From assembly GCF_020382885.2 (NCBI RefSeq), contig NC_058502.1:12179950-12243949 (forward strand): 64,000 nucleotides of DNA, read 5' to 3'. The DNA comes from Scatophagus argus. Its lineage: Eukaryota; Chordata; Actinopteri; Scatophagidae. Shown here piece after piece: positions 12,606 through 25,000 of the stretch. Below the pieces are notes generated by a model. That model worked only from the letters and a program-made list of their open reading frames with translations. It did not search any database and was not told where the DNA came from. Within the stretch, counting starts at the first letter, position 1; every line of letters begins with the position of its first letter. The position numbers and the translations under genes were made by a program.

Positions 12606-13689
12606 CTGTGAGATCACTGTGTTCACGAGACCAACGAGGGAGCAATTACTAATGGTTGGTCTGTCAGTGTTTTGAGACGAAGACATGATCCCTTACTATT
12701 TATAGAATTGATTTATATTAGCACAGTTGCCAGGGACTGAAGGCGAAGTTCTGGCTGTTCACTGTCAGTTCAGAATGAATTGATACAAAATTGCACTGTA
12801 TGCTAACAGAGGCTATGTCTTCATGCCTTGACCTGGAGATGAGTGTAACAATTCTTAAAAAACTAGTGAGCGTATAGTAACTTGAGATGATTTTATCACA
12901 TATACTGACCTCAAGGTAAAGAACGAGCTCTTACGCTCTAACACCAGGAGCTACTTTATGCCTGGTACCAGAAAGTACGCATCTGAAGCCTGTTGTGTGC
13001 CTGTTATGGAACAGATTTTAGAAAGTACTTTTTTGATACAAATCTGTGGTTATCTGAATCACTAACAGTATTTTTGTCTAAGTGTCAAGGCTCTGCTCTT
13101 CAACATTTTGCCTTTTTGTTGTACAGTACACCTGAGAAACTTAACCAGCTTGGCAGAGAAAGCAGACATTTAGCTCTGTGTAACTATGGCAATCTGACAC
13201 ACAATGCTATTCTGACATCTGCCAGTAGGTGCCATTGCTTTTTTTTTTCTTACAACCAACATGGCTGCCATCTTCTACATTACTTTTGTCTTGCCAACAA
13301 GGAATGGATAACTAACAACAGATGTGAACTGCATACCTACTGCGGTGGTGTTCATTATCTCAGAAACAGTGACTGAAGTGTCATTCCACTTCAAGCTTTA
13401 TTGCAGTAAGGAAATTCAGTGAAGTGTACTAAACAGCTCTTTGGCTTTTCATGAAGGTAACACTTGCCTTGCTTACTGATTTTGGGACTTACCAGATTTA
13501 CCAAAGCATACTTGAGTAACTGCTGTCTCATCATTACTGTTGAAAATATTTTTGAGAGTTTTCAGCTCTGTCATCTGGCTCTGTGTAATAAAACCATTTT
13601 TGCGTCAGAGTAAGGAGTATTTTTACCAAATAGGATTAATCACAGACAAGACCAATAAATACAATCCCATTTTTCAGTGAAAATCCATC

Positions 13690-13695
13690 TTTATT
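13690..13695 (-). terminator. candidate distal poly(A) signal of ldb1
   Basis: This is AATAAA on the minus strand, about 3 kb past the ldb1 stop codon and before the exon-like segments of the neighbouring putative gene. It is assigned by position only. Confidence 0.35.
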
Positions 13696-15653
13696 GATAC
13701 CATACATGAATTATCAGACAGAAACTTGGCAAAAAATATATATATAAAATCACCCCTATGGTGAGGTGCTACAGGAGTCAGCTATAGGTGCATTGCCATT
13801 TCAGCTGTCTCACAAATCAAACCCTTATTCCCTTATGTCAACTTAGGAAACAGTGTTGAAAAGTTGCCCCTAGATTCAATTCTGTGTTGACCTGCTGAGT
13901 TGATACACCACAAAAGTAGACTAGGGTTGCTAGAGACAACAAGGATTTAATACACAACAGCCTGCAGCTCAGTGTGGATTTACAGACAGCAGTTCTGTCA
14001 GATGTAATGATTAAGGAATTTCTGATAGTCTGTCCAGTCTGTCCTGGTGCTCTGAAAGACTGCCCTGCTGGGAGATTTGGCAAATGACTATTCACTAGCT
14101 GTCAGCTGGGATCCTGGCTGATGCTCAAGTCAGGCAACACTTTCCATCATAGGTTCATAAACAGGAAAGCCCAGCACAACAGCTTAAAAATCAAGCCCAG
14201 GGAGTCACTTTTTCACCACCAGAAATTATAAAGTCAATGGCCAAGAATTTTACACCAAAATTTTAACAAAATATTGACTTTGCATTGAGAGTTGAAACAT
14301 TCATGAAATCAAATTTAGGATCGAAGGTTGAGGTTTTATTTTCTTTTTTTAAGATGTAATTTAATGTGCAACAAAGATTGCACCATTGTGGCATATTTCC
14401 AGCATCCGAGGAACTCGAGGCCCTTTGTCAGAGGATGACAACCTCACAGAAAAAGGGATGACTATCATTTTTTTCTGAAAGTGGTTATTCTGCAGATCTG
14501 CTAAGTTTTCAAATAGATCAGGAACCTACAACAAAGGAAACTGGATATTAAATATCTTTTTAATGTGAACAAACTGAACCAAACAGGCCAGAACAACCGG
14601 GGAGCTGCATGTCAAAAAACACAAGTAATGGAATGACCTCTATTAGCATTAACTGACTCAGCAACCCCACACACACCCCTCCATATATTAGCATGAGTAT
14701 TGTACAGGTGGGTTGAACCTAAACAGAATGTCAGTACATAGAAAAATAAATACAGTTTGCTAAAATGAGGGCAAAATTCTTTTATCAGTGATTGTACCAT
14801 TAAAAATCACGTTTAAAAAAACTTTTAAGAGGCTTTTCATCTCTTTACATTAGATTGAGTTTCTCATAGTTCTAGGGAGGAATACATAGAATAACTTTTA
14901 CAGAAATTACTACCTAAAAATATACAAGCACAGACACAAACATGAGGAGTAAAGCCAACAAAATGATTCTTCATAGAACATAAAACAGCACAGTGTAATC
15001 AATATCTAAAGAATCTTTACATGTAGCTCCTTGGTCTGCAGCTTTCTTAATTGTGATTAAAAACATTTCTGGGAAACTTAAGTTAATACAAAAGTCTTTT
15101 TTTCTTATTTTACAATCCTGTCAAAACTTGTTTTTAAAATATTTTTGAGTAGCAAATTTGAGAAGTTTTCAGTTATGTTCTCTGAAGAGAGGACCCCCCC
15201 AGAAAGAGATTTCGAGACAAAGCAAACAGTTCTGCGATGACAAGTCAACAGATCCAAACCAGGCGCATCATAGCAATTTAGTGAGGAAAGTGGTTTCCAG
15301 TGTGCTGCTTTGGACTCACATCAAACAAGATGCAGTACAGTATTACACTAGCCTTGATCTCCCCAACTGAAGCCAATGGACCTGGTGACAGTGTGATGTC
15401 CGACACAGATGGATGACATTATATTAAGCACAGACTTACATGAAAGTTATTACCATCACAATAAGAATGATCTAACAGCAATACTTATACATTAATATAC
15501 TGCAGGTTTCAGATGTTTTACAGTTCTTACATTAGCAATAATAGAAAAGAAAAAAAATACACCATCAATTCATAAGAAAAATAGATTGGAGTTAATAAGT
15601 GGAAAACAGTGCAAAGAATATTCTGGGGTGTTTTTTGTTTGCTTGCTTGTCTG

Positions 15654-15659
15654 TTTATT
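15654..15659 (-). terminator. candidate proximal poly(A) signal of ldb1
   Basis: This is AATAAA on the minus strand, about 1 kb past the ldb1 stop, followed by A- and C-rich sequence. It is an alternative to the distal signal near 13.69 kb. Confidence 0.35.
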
Positions 15660-15818
15660 TTTTAGAAATTGTTTACAAAAATAAAAAAAAAAATTCAAAA
15701 CAAGTCTAAACCATAGAAAACGAAAACACACTTCTGTAGAGTCTGGTGCTCTGGTCCAGACATGCTGCTGCGTACCACCTCTCTCCAGTACCTCAATGTT
15801 TTATGCTGTAGTTGTAGG

Positions 15819-15906
15819 TGTGTGTGTGTGTATGTATGTGTGCGTGCGTGCGTACGTGTGTGTGTCAGTGTTTGGGTGAGAGGTGTGTGTGTGTGTGTGT
15901 GTGTGG
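15819..15906. repeat. compound TG/TGCG/TATG microsatellite
   Basis: TG repeats alternate with TATG and TGCG units and are interrupted once by a non-repeat spacer. The tract lies in the probable ldb1 3' UTR, so the transcript would carry CA-rich sequence. Confidence 0.9.
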
Positions 15907-15924
15907 GTGGCTGTTTAAGATTTA

Positions 15925-16200
15925 GCGTAGTGGTTCTCAACTCCGGTCCTCAAGCTCCGGCACTGTACAGGTTTTTGTTCCAACCAGGTCCTACAAAAAC
16001 AAATGATTGAGTTTTTAAAAACCGAACGTTGAATTTTGATACTAAGAGTGCACACAGTTTTCTGCAGCCTGCAAAAAAAATAAGTTAAATTAAAAGCTAA
16101 GCATTTCTTCCATGTGACATGAGCATAACAGAAACAACGAGGTGCGTTTTCAAGGAAGTCGCACGCCCGAGAGACCCGAGGTTGGAACAAGAACCCACTG
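15925..16200. repeat. interspersed element with inverted ends
   Basis: GTTTTTGTTCCAACC at about 15971-15985 recurs inverted as GTTGGAACAAGAAC at 16181-16194 (13 of 14 positions match). The left part resembles a phrase I know as common in teleost interspersed repeats (ggttctcaactccggtcct). This looks like a palindromic non-autonomous transposon fragment in the likely ldb1 3' UTR. The family is not identified. Confidence 0.5.
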
Positions 16201-16665
16201 ACATGGTCGCCATGGCGAGCACTCTGACAACAGGACACGCCAACTTTGGCTCAAACGCTGTGGTGAGCAATGATGGGGAGGGGGGGATTTAAACACAAAT
16301 GAGCACACACCACCACCCCTCTCACCACACCTCTAAGAGGACCGACTGAAACCGAGCAAACTAAGGGCCAAGGCTGAGCACCACTGATCATGTGCAACAA
16401 TGTGAGGGAGCGAGTGGGATTCTGCTGACACTGTCCTCTATGTGACAGTACAGAGCTTCATCAGTCCTTTAGCTCTTATCCCCCTTCCCTAGCCATTCTC
16501 CTTGTCGTCTTAAAAAATAGCATAACGGAATAAAACAAACAAAAATTAACTGAACAAAAGTGCTCAAGGCCATCCTCCCTGACTCCTTTCGCTAGTGTGT
16601 TGGCTCAGGTGGATCCCAGTAGGTTTTAAACATTGAAAAAGGGGGCTGACTGGGACCACAGCACT

Positions 16666-19600
16666 CTACTGGGACGACTGGGAGTTGTCATTCTTGCTCT
16701 CCTGACTGGAGGGAGCCTTGTTGTTCCAGGGCGAGTGTGCCCCCAGTGCAGGCGAGCTGTTGAAACTGTCCTCATCCTCCAGGCCATTCGCCCCATCGAA
16801 CTGCGTGTTCTCCAGCCGCGTGATCAGACGCTCGTCCTCGTCACCAAACTCCCCTCCCATCAGAGTGGGCTCTCCCACCATCATCACGTCCTAAAGGGGA
16901 CAGCAAGGGCCGGTACATATTATCCCCATAATACAGGGGTGTGCGCGGAATGACTGGCTGTACGGACGAGTTGTAACTGTAGCGTACTTGCCTTTTGTCT
17001 AGGTGCGATCTAACTTTGTTCAATTCCAGCGTTACAAATTAATTTTAACTAATGAAATGCATAATAATTGATACTTCACTCTCAGTTTTAGGGACCAAGG
17101 GACCCCGAGTTTTAAAATCCCGAGGTATTAAGTGTCCACTCATTCTGAACCCAATCACAACAGGACATTGTGTTCAGTAGTCCATGTGGCTCTGACCCCC
17201 TGCCCCTGTTCCGAGAACCAGGGTCGAGGGGCACTCCCTACTGGCCAGCAGTGGGCATCCCTGATCCTTGAGTGCTGCATCGGGGGGGGTTTCATTCCAC
17301 CTCGGGTCTCGTTCACTCAATCAAGCAACCAAGTAAGCAAAGACAGCAGTGCTGTGTGAATCATGTGCTCTGATAAGACTTAATGGTAACTCTAAAACCA
17401 AGTTGATAAAGCAGATTTAGAGAGAAAATCTAACTGTCCCACTGGAGATCAGAGCAAGGTAACTCTACCCCAAGGCCCAAAAATATATTACTTTGAGATG
17501 GAGGTCACTTGTACGACCACTAAATAAACCTATAAACCTGTGGCCCCAGAGGACCAGGGACTGCCCATCACTGGTTCACATCAGGGGTTCTGCTAGCTAA
17601 ATCTACTCATCCTCAATAGAATTACAGAATCAACCCCTACCCCCACACACCTGAATTCAAACCCCACCTCCACAAGCTATCGCCACCCTGACCTTCTGCT
17701 ACACCTATTCCTAAACATGCTAAACAACCCCGGCTACCACCCCCTACACCCACAAACACCCTTCTAACCATAATTCCTTCCTTTCTAGTGCCCCCAACTG
17801 GTCTTATCCTCCTATACCTTGCTCAGCTAAATTTGGAGGTGCAGACAGAAGTCAAGTAGATGTAATGCTTACAGGTACCTGGCTGGAGAGTGAAAAGCTG
17901 TTGGCTGGACTCTTCTTTTTGCTGTTGCTGTTGTTATTGCTGCCTCCTCCAGAGCTCACCGTGCTTCCACCAGACACCTTCCTTTTCCGCCGCTTGTTTG
18001 GAGCTTGTCTAGCTGGCTCAGCTACAAGGAGACAGACAGAGAGAAGATACATTTCATAATCAAGCATTTAAATCTCTATAAATCAGTTGGTTCTAGACTT
18101 ACTGCAGATAAGATCACACGATTGCAACTCAATTGGTTGTGTGTGTGTGTGTTACCTGGAGGTGCTACCATTCTTTGCCACTTTTGGAACAGGCAGGTCT
18201 TCAGGCAGTCTCTGGGGCTCAAGCTGTAGGTCTTATGCCTGGACATCAACTCTTGCATGGGCTCCAATATCACACATAGCTTTAGGGAAGATGAGCAAGT
18301 GTTAGCCAGTTGTTGGTTGCAATTGAGATTGATTCAACGACAGATCAAAATTCAAATTTGCTTACACGGAGGTAGTTGAGTGTGGAATTAGACAGCCCAC
18401 ATCTGGTGATATTTTTAGCCAGCTGATCGAGCATCTGGGGATCCTGAATGGTTGCGTTAAAAAGGTGAGATAAAAAAAGTCTATGTACTGTATGTTCACT
18501 TTAGTGCAAGTGTGTGGAACTCACATGCATAGCCAAAATGCTCCTGGGTAGGACCTCTCGGTGTTGTCTGATGCTGAAGTGCCACGTCTTGATCCGCATC
18601 ATGTCATCAAACATGAACTCTAGGTACAAGCGACCCTCCACACAAACCTTATCCCCAGGAGAGAAATAAAACTTGGATTAGTTGCAGCATTACAGCACCA
18701 GCGACAGATTGGAGACATCTTTCATCCTGTGTGACATTAACGGTACCTGTGTGAACATGGGCTTGCCGTTCTGGGTCACCATGGTGCACTGGTCACAGTC
18801 CAGAGACACAAAGTTACTGTGGAAAGACTCCTTTGGATGCTTCAAAACATAGAACAGCTCAGTGGCGCCCCCCTCAAAAATACTTCGAAAGTATCGTGGA
18901 ATCAACGTCCTGCCGATGGCTGCAAATAAAAATGATAACTTTAGCGAATTAACACATAAAGGAGGAAAGGGTGAATCTGACAAAGCCATGAAAAGAATAA
19001 AATTAAGAATAGAGTATCAATGATATACATAACACCACTCATTATCGTACGTTAAAATTTTCCACATAAATTTGAAAGATATACACAATATCAAGATAAT
19101 ATATGGAAAGCAAAGGACAAGTTATAAATCATTTACTGTACGTTACTAAAATAAAACAGGTTCACTGTAATGACAAAACGTGAAAATGCAAAGAAACATC
19201 AGTATTTATTTTAATTCTTACTGTATCGTTTTGGTCCATCTTCCAGACAGAAAGTGATGGTAAGCATGGCGTCATCCTCAAAAAACTCTGTGGTGAATGC
19301 ATCCCACCAGAGATTGTCACAGTCCTGAGGGAAAAGAAGAATGAGTGGGATGGAGGCAATTTATTTGCCATTAAATCACAATAATATAAAACATAACATT
19401 CAAAGTCTAATACTGAAAAGAGCATTTTGTCAGTTATCAAAAACAACAGAAGCTGTGTTTGTTTTAAAGAGATGAGGAAGCTAAATAATTTGAATAAACA
19501 AATAGACTGAAGTACAGCAGTACAAACAATCAGAAAGAGGAAGCAGAAATTCTGGTTTCCCCAAATTTACCACTTCTATAACAATCAATCAATTCCACTC

Positions 19601-22045
19601 TTCTCTCCTACAGTCTGGTGAATAAAATTCCAGTTTGCGTAAACCACTGTGGACAGACTACGTGAGAACACACATGCATGCTTTATGAGTCATTCAAATG
19701 AATGTGTGAATCTGCAAAGATCAGCAGATGAGTAGAAATAATGTTTTGTTGGTGCACCAAGGAAGTAAAAAGTTAAAGTGATAACATTCTAAATAGGACA
19801 TGCTGTAATTCAGACATCAGGTGTTTCATCTTAGAACAAAATGTACAGATGTTAGTGCGCATGTACTTATAATGTGCAGACTGAGAGTCACGTGAAAAGC
19901 ACGGCTCATAACATCTACTCAGCTGCACGCTCTGGCATACAAACAGTTGTCACTCCAATTACAATTTAGCCAGGTTGATCAGATACTGGCAATCCTATTA
20001 AGAGCCTGAATGTAAATGAAGCTGGCGAGTTCTCGGGATTAATTTCCTACAAAATCCTTAACATGGTTAGCCGCATGTAGCATAGCAGCCAAGAAGGCAA
20101 ATCTGAAAACATACAACAGTAAGTAGTTCATGGGAGCTGCAGAATGTGGACTGTAATAAGAACCAACTTGACAATGAAAAGCTTAAAACCTATTCTCACT
20201 GGACAAACAACCCACTGGCTAACATCTGGCTTCTGTCTTCAGCGGGGAAGGGTACAATCGGCATTCCTTCATTGGTCAAATGACTCTGCAGTAGTAACAG
20301 GTATTTATTGGCCCCATCTCCAATCAACAGTGGTGTAAACATGACACCTAGGTAAATGTACCAATTCTCTTATGCACAAATTTCAGGATGCTGGGTGTGA
20401 ATGGTTTTCTGTCATCTGTGCTGAATTTGAAAGAGACATTTTCACTGTCCTTGATGGTGCTTTCTACAGTTTTCCACATTCTGGTGTGTTTGTGACATTA
20501 AACTTGCCTTGCAATTGTAAAAGGAGACAATCACCTATTCTTGTCAAGTTTACCCACATTTAAAAACCTGTGTATATTCACTACTTGTATTTTTGTACTG
20601 CAGCAGTTTGGTGTTGAGTTGGGGAGGGGGTGATGTACTCTCTTAATGCAGTGACTCTCACCTCTGTCCAATTCTGTAGCCTCTTGTTCAGCTCATATAT
20701 CCGGTAATCTGTCTGGTTCCCGTATGGTGTGGGTCTCCTGAAACAGAAAACAAAGGAATTATACAATCTGCAGGCTGAGCTGCGTCAGCGGAATTTTTCC
20801 ACACACATAATGTAAACAAACAATATAAGCCAAGAGCAGTCGCAAACACAAATTAATAACAGGTAAATTAAATGCCTACATTTTTAACACATGTAGAGAA
20901 CAAGCAGCAAAAATGCTTCATAAGTTACTTTTGGACTGGGACAAGCTATAAATGTATGTTGTTTTGCTGTACTCACCCCATTCCAGGCTCCATGTATGAT
21001 GGGGGGTACATGGGTGTAGGCCTAGGAGGAATGACAAATACAAAAAAATCAGCAACCATTTTCAAGGAAACATAAGTAACACCAAGCATACAAGCTTTTA
21101 GTCCTACATAGCAGATGTATTATATGTCATGAGCTCTAAACCTTTAACACAGAGCTGCAAAAAATCCCACAGCTTGCAGCAACTTTTTGATTTCAAGGCC
21201 TGGTTTATCATATGTGACTAACATGGAGTTTACAACAAACAAATATGCATATATTTTAAAAAGTAATGTTCCATTAACACTATTAAATCAAACAGTGAAA
21301 TTTGAAAGATGGACTACAAAAAAGCACAAAAATATAAGCCGCAAAACATCAGTGCAGATGATTATTTTACATATAAGTAGCATCTAAAAACAGGAAAAAT
21401 ATTTATGCCAAGAACACAAATTGTATTATAATAATGATAAAACTCAGAGCTTGTAAGAAGTAAAAAAGAGGCACAGGAAAGTCACAAATTGCCTTTTCCT
21501 TTGACGGAACATCTCATACCCGGACAGTATAACCCAGACCTACCCCACATCTCTGTCCAGCATAGCGCCTGGGTGGAAGGGGGGAAAGCTGCCGCCGTTG
21601 GGGGGCTCCTTAGGAGAGTACAGCTTGAATGACTTTGACGAACAGCCTGCGCACAGCAGAGGAGGAGGGAAAAAAGAACAGAGATTTAGAGGAGATTTAG
21701 ATTACTTTAGATTTAGCTCATTCAAATCACAGCATCATCTAAGTAATCTAATGTTGGATGATTTTGTGGAGATTTAAGCAACTAAAAACATGATGCCAAA
21801 ACAATTTCCTGCTGCTTTCATTATCTAATGCATCTTCAATCTGGTAAATGGACAAGAAAACAAATCATCACGAGGGGTGAAAAAAAAAAACAAAAAAACA
21901 AAACAGCCATATTTATTAGCCTACAGAAATCTGAAAACACAATCAGTCAAATGTGGGCATGTTCTTTGTGTTCTTGTACCATCCATACCATTACAAGGAA
22001 CCCTCTTCTCTGCATACAGTCCCATGAGATTCTAACCCTGCACAC

Positions 22046-22084
<39 letters not shown>

Positions 22085-25000
22085 TCTCTCCCCCTTTAGT
22101 TGCCTCTTCTACCCATCCCCCTACTCGCTACTCTGGCTGTTGTTAACCCTTGTCTGCCCAGATAAGCCATTCATGCTCAAACAATTCCGGGCTCTGAGAA
22201 AACATCTATTCTGTATCTCTACTCAAAGAGACCTCACACAGACAGCGGCTGCATGTAATTAAGTCTGACCAGAGATATTTATATCAGAGCAGGCAGTAAC
22301 AGACCGAGATGTTTGACAAAAACAACCCCTGGTAATTTGACCCTGACTGGCCCATTACAATCACCCTGCAGTTACCATACTGTTTTAGCATAGATGAAGA
22401 CAAATGTATAGTGAACTAGTGGTATTCAGTACATGATGTGGTAATACATTCACGACATGAAACAGATACCAGAAACATTGAGAGAGTATAAACACCCTGA
22501 CTGCTCCTGTATTTGCCTTCTTGGTAATAATGTTTATGAGCACGATGCTTGCAAATCTGGTATTCCCAGCAGGCACATGAACACAGCGTAATTTTAATTT
22601 GCTACTTTGACTCAGTCGGTCACTGTCAGCGCGGCTTAGAAAATGGCGATTGTACCAAATTAAAACCAGCAGGGGGAGAAATGCGGACATCCAACATGGG
22701 CCACTCTGATGTGGGATCCAACCTAAACGGGACTAACTACCATAAACTCCATCATTTTTGGTGAAGTGACAGAAAGCCTGCAGGCAGACTACTCCACAAA
22801 TGGTGGTGCTTTAAGTCAGGACAAAAACAAACTGAAAAAGAAAGGCAAGGGAAGTACGCCTGTGTCAACTCTGATCTGTCCGTCCTCCTTCACATCAGTC
22901 TAAGTTCCCTGAACAACTTCAGATCCTCCTTCATTTACTCTCACCCTTTCTTCCTTGCATCAGTATGCAAACTAGAGTCATAGAAGGTCATCTTCTCCCC
23001 ATTACTAGGGGGGTGAACCTGCCCAGGAGCACCCAACAATGGTTCTCTATGCATTACCTCTGACCTACAGGCACATAGACCACCAGCCTTTAACCTCAGA
23101 GACCATCCAACGTAACATGACAAGTCATTCAGTCGAATGCAGCGTGCAAAACACAAACTCCACCTCAGCAAATAAGAAGGGATATCTTTTTATCTGTGAT
23201 ATATAATAACTCCACATACTGAGACATACCCTGCAAAACATGTAGATAATATTCTCACCTTTTATAAACACCCAAACACAAACCCTAAAAAAGGACCAGT
23301 TCTAACATAAGTACGTATATAACGACAATTTTGCAGACCAGAAGTAACGTCATTTACAGGAAAGCATCCTGAATTGAGGTATACATGACAAACAGATGAA
23401 TGACTGCAACATCCTTCAAAAGAAGAACCTGATTAAGTTCAGATGGGAGCTCATAATGCATACTCGCGCTAACAAAGGTTAACTTTAAATAGTGAGACTT
23501 TGGTGCAGTTAAGTCCGCCCAAACTGTTCAGTGCAAACAATGGAGCTGCATCTAGAGGCTGGTCCAAAGCCAATAAAACATCCAAGGCAATGTGCGAAGA
23601 CACATACTTGCACTGCATATTGGTGTCAAGTTAGTGCCCGGTCTGTGGATATGTAGAGTCGACATTTAAAAATAAGACTGTATTCACTTTAACAGACAGG
23701 ACCAGGCGTAAACTGAACCGCAGGGCCGCATTCAATAACCATATGCAGAAGACGGTTGCCATTGCTAAACTATTAACCTAGCTGGTTGCTAAACTGCCGT
23801 TATCACCGCCATCTACTTACAAATTCCTGTGCTCGGTTACGACCGCTTTCAACGGGTTATTGTAAACCAGTGGTGCTGCAAAAGTAGCGTGGGTCTAAGT
23901 TTAAGTTACCTGCAGAGAAAGATCCACCGAAACGCGGTGTTGCCCAACACCTCCGCTCGGTGTGAGTAGCCACCTAGCCTCGCTGCTAGCCGGAGCGGCT
24001 GGATGGTGAGAGCTCCAGCTCCGACCGTTGATAATGCAGTCCTACGATCCCAAACAAGATGGCAAGCGGGGGGAAAGTGAAACACTCCAGCTACTTCCAC
24101 TGATCCCTGTCAATTTGCAATCCCTAACTATATGTTTTAAATGTCATTGGTTTGAGGGGGACGGTGGCATCTACTACAAGACCCTTTGTTCCTGCAAACC
24201 GAGATACGAACAAACAAAGGCCCCGCCTCCTACAGGCTCCTCCGCCCATCCTAACTCACAGACCGGGACAAACACAGGCCTGCTGCCCACAGCGGCCCGC
24301 AATTTGTCTCTTTCAGGACCCCTGCCTGTACCAGTGGCCCCCAGAGTAATCCAATGTGGGTGAAAGTAACAGTCATCAATCTGTTGCGCCCCTTAACACA
24401 CAGTTTACAAAGCAAAAACTGGAACGATTATATCCCATGAATATCTGTAGTATCTGAGAGGATTTTGATTTTGAAAAGCCTTTTGTGGTGGGCGCACGGA
24501 AACCCAATTCAGATATTAATCAGTCATGAAGAATAAAGACATATTTTTTGCTAGGGATGCTGGAACTCTGTGAACTATCACTGGTCATCTAGCACTGCAA
24601 TGTTCATCCTGAATCTGAAAATGAAATCTACATACCCCCCAATAAATCTAGCAAATGTGATTCATTCTTTTTACACTGTTCATCACTTCTGTGACAATAA
24701 ATGTTAACCTAAATGGGCTGTCTAACTCAAGCCAACTTTGTAAAGGCTTATGACAAACGACTGACTCGACTGATGACTCAAATCCTTTAGACCACAGACC
24801 TGAGCCTGTCATAGCCTCAGATTATGTAAGGGTGTAATCTGCTGCCTCACTTTTAATCAATAACCACTCATGTTTAGAAGCAATGCATTTGAGCGCCAGA
24901 AAACCTTTTGTGGTCTCAAAGTGCCTTTAAAGCTCAATTTGTTGAGGCTTCCACTTCTGCCAGTCAGTTAGTAGAGTTACATAAGCAGGGAGTACAGAAG

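Larger units (their letters stand above)
12606..16665 (-). other. ldb1 downstream region and likely 3' UTR
   Basis: No coding exon is visible. The part nearest the ldb1 stop (16666) is presumably its 3' UTR. Minus-strand AATAAA signals lie at 15654-15659 and 13690-13695, so a short (about 1 kb) or long (about 3 kb) UTR is possible. The segment carries a compound TG repeat and an inverted-repeat element. The 13.7-15.6 kb part is AT-rich without obvious repeats. The stretch 12.6-13.7 kb shows nothing I can assign. Confidence 0.45.

Noticed and set aside
15695-16010. Thr/His- and Val/Cys-rich open frames over the TG repeat
   Set aside because: Both are translations of the microsatellite.
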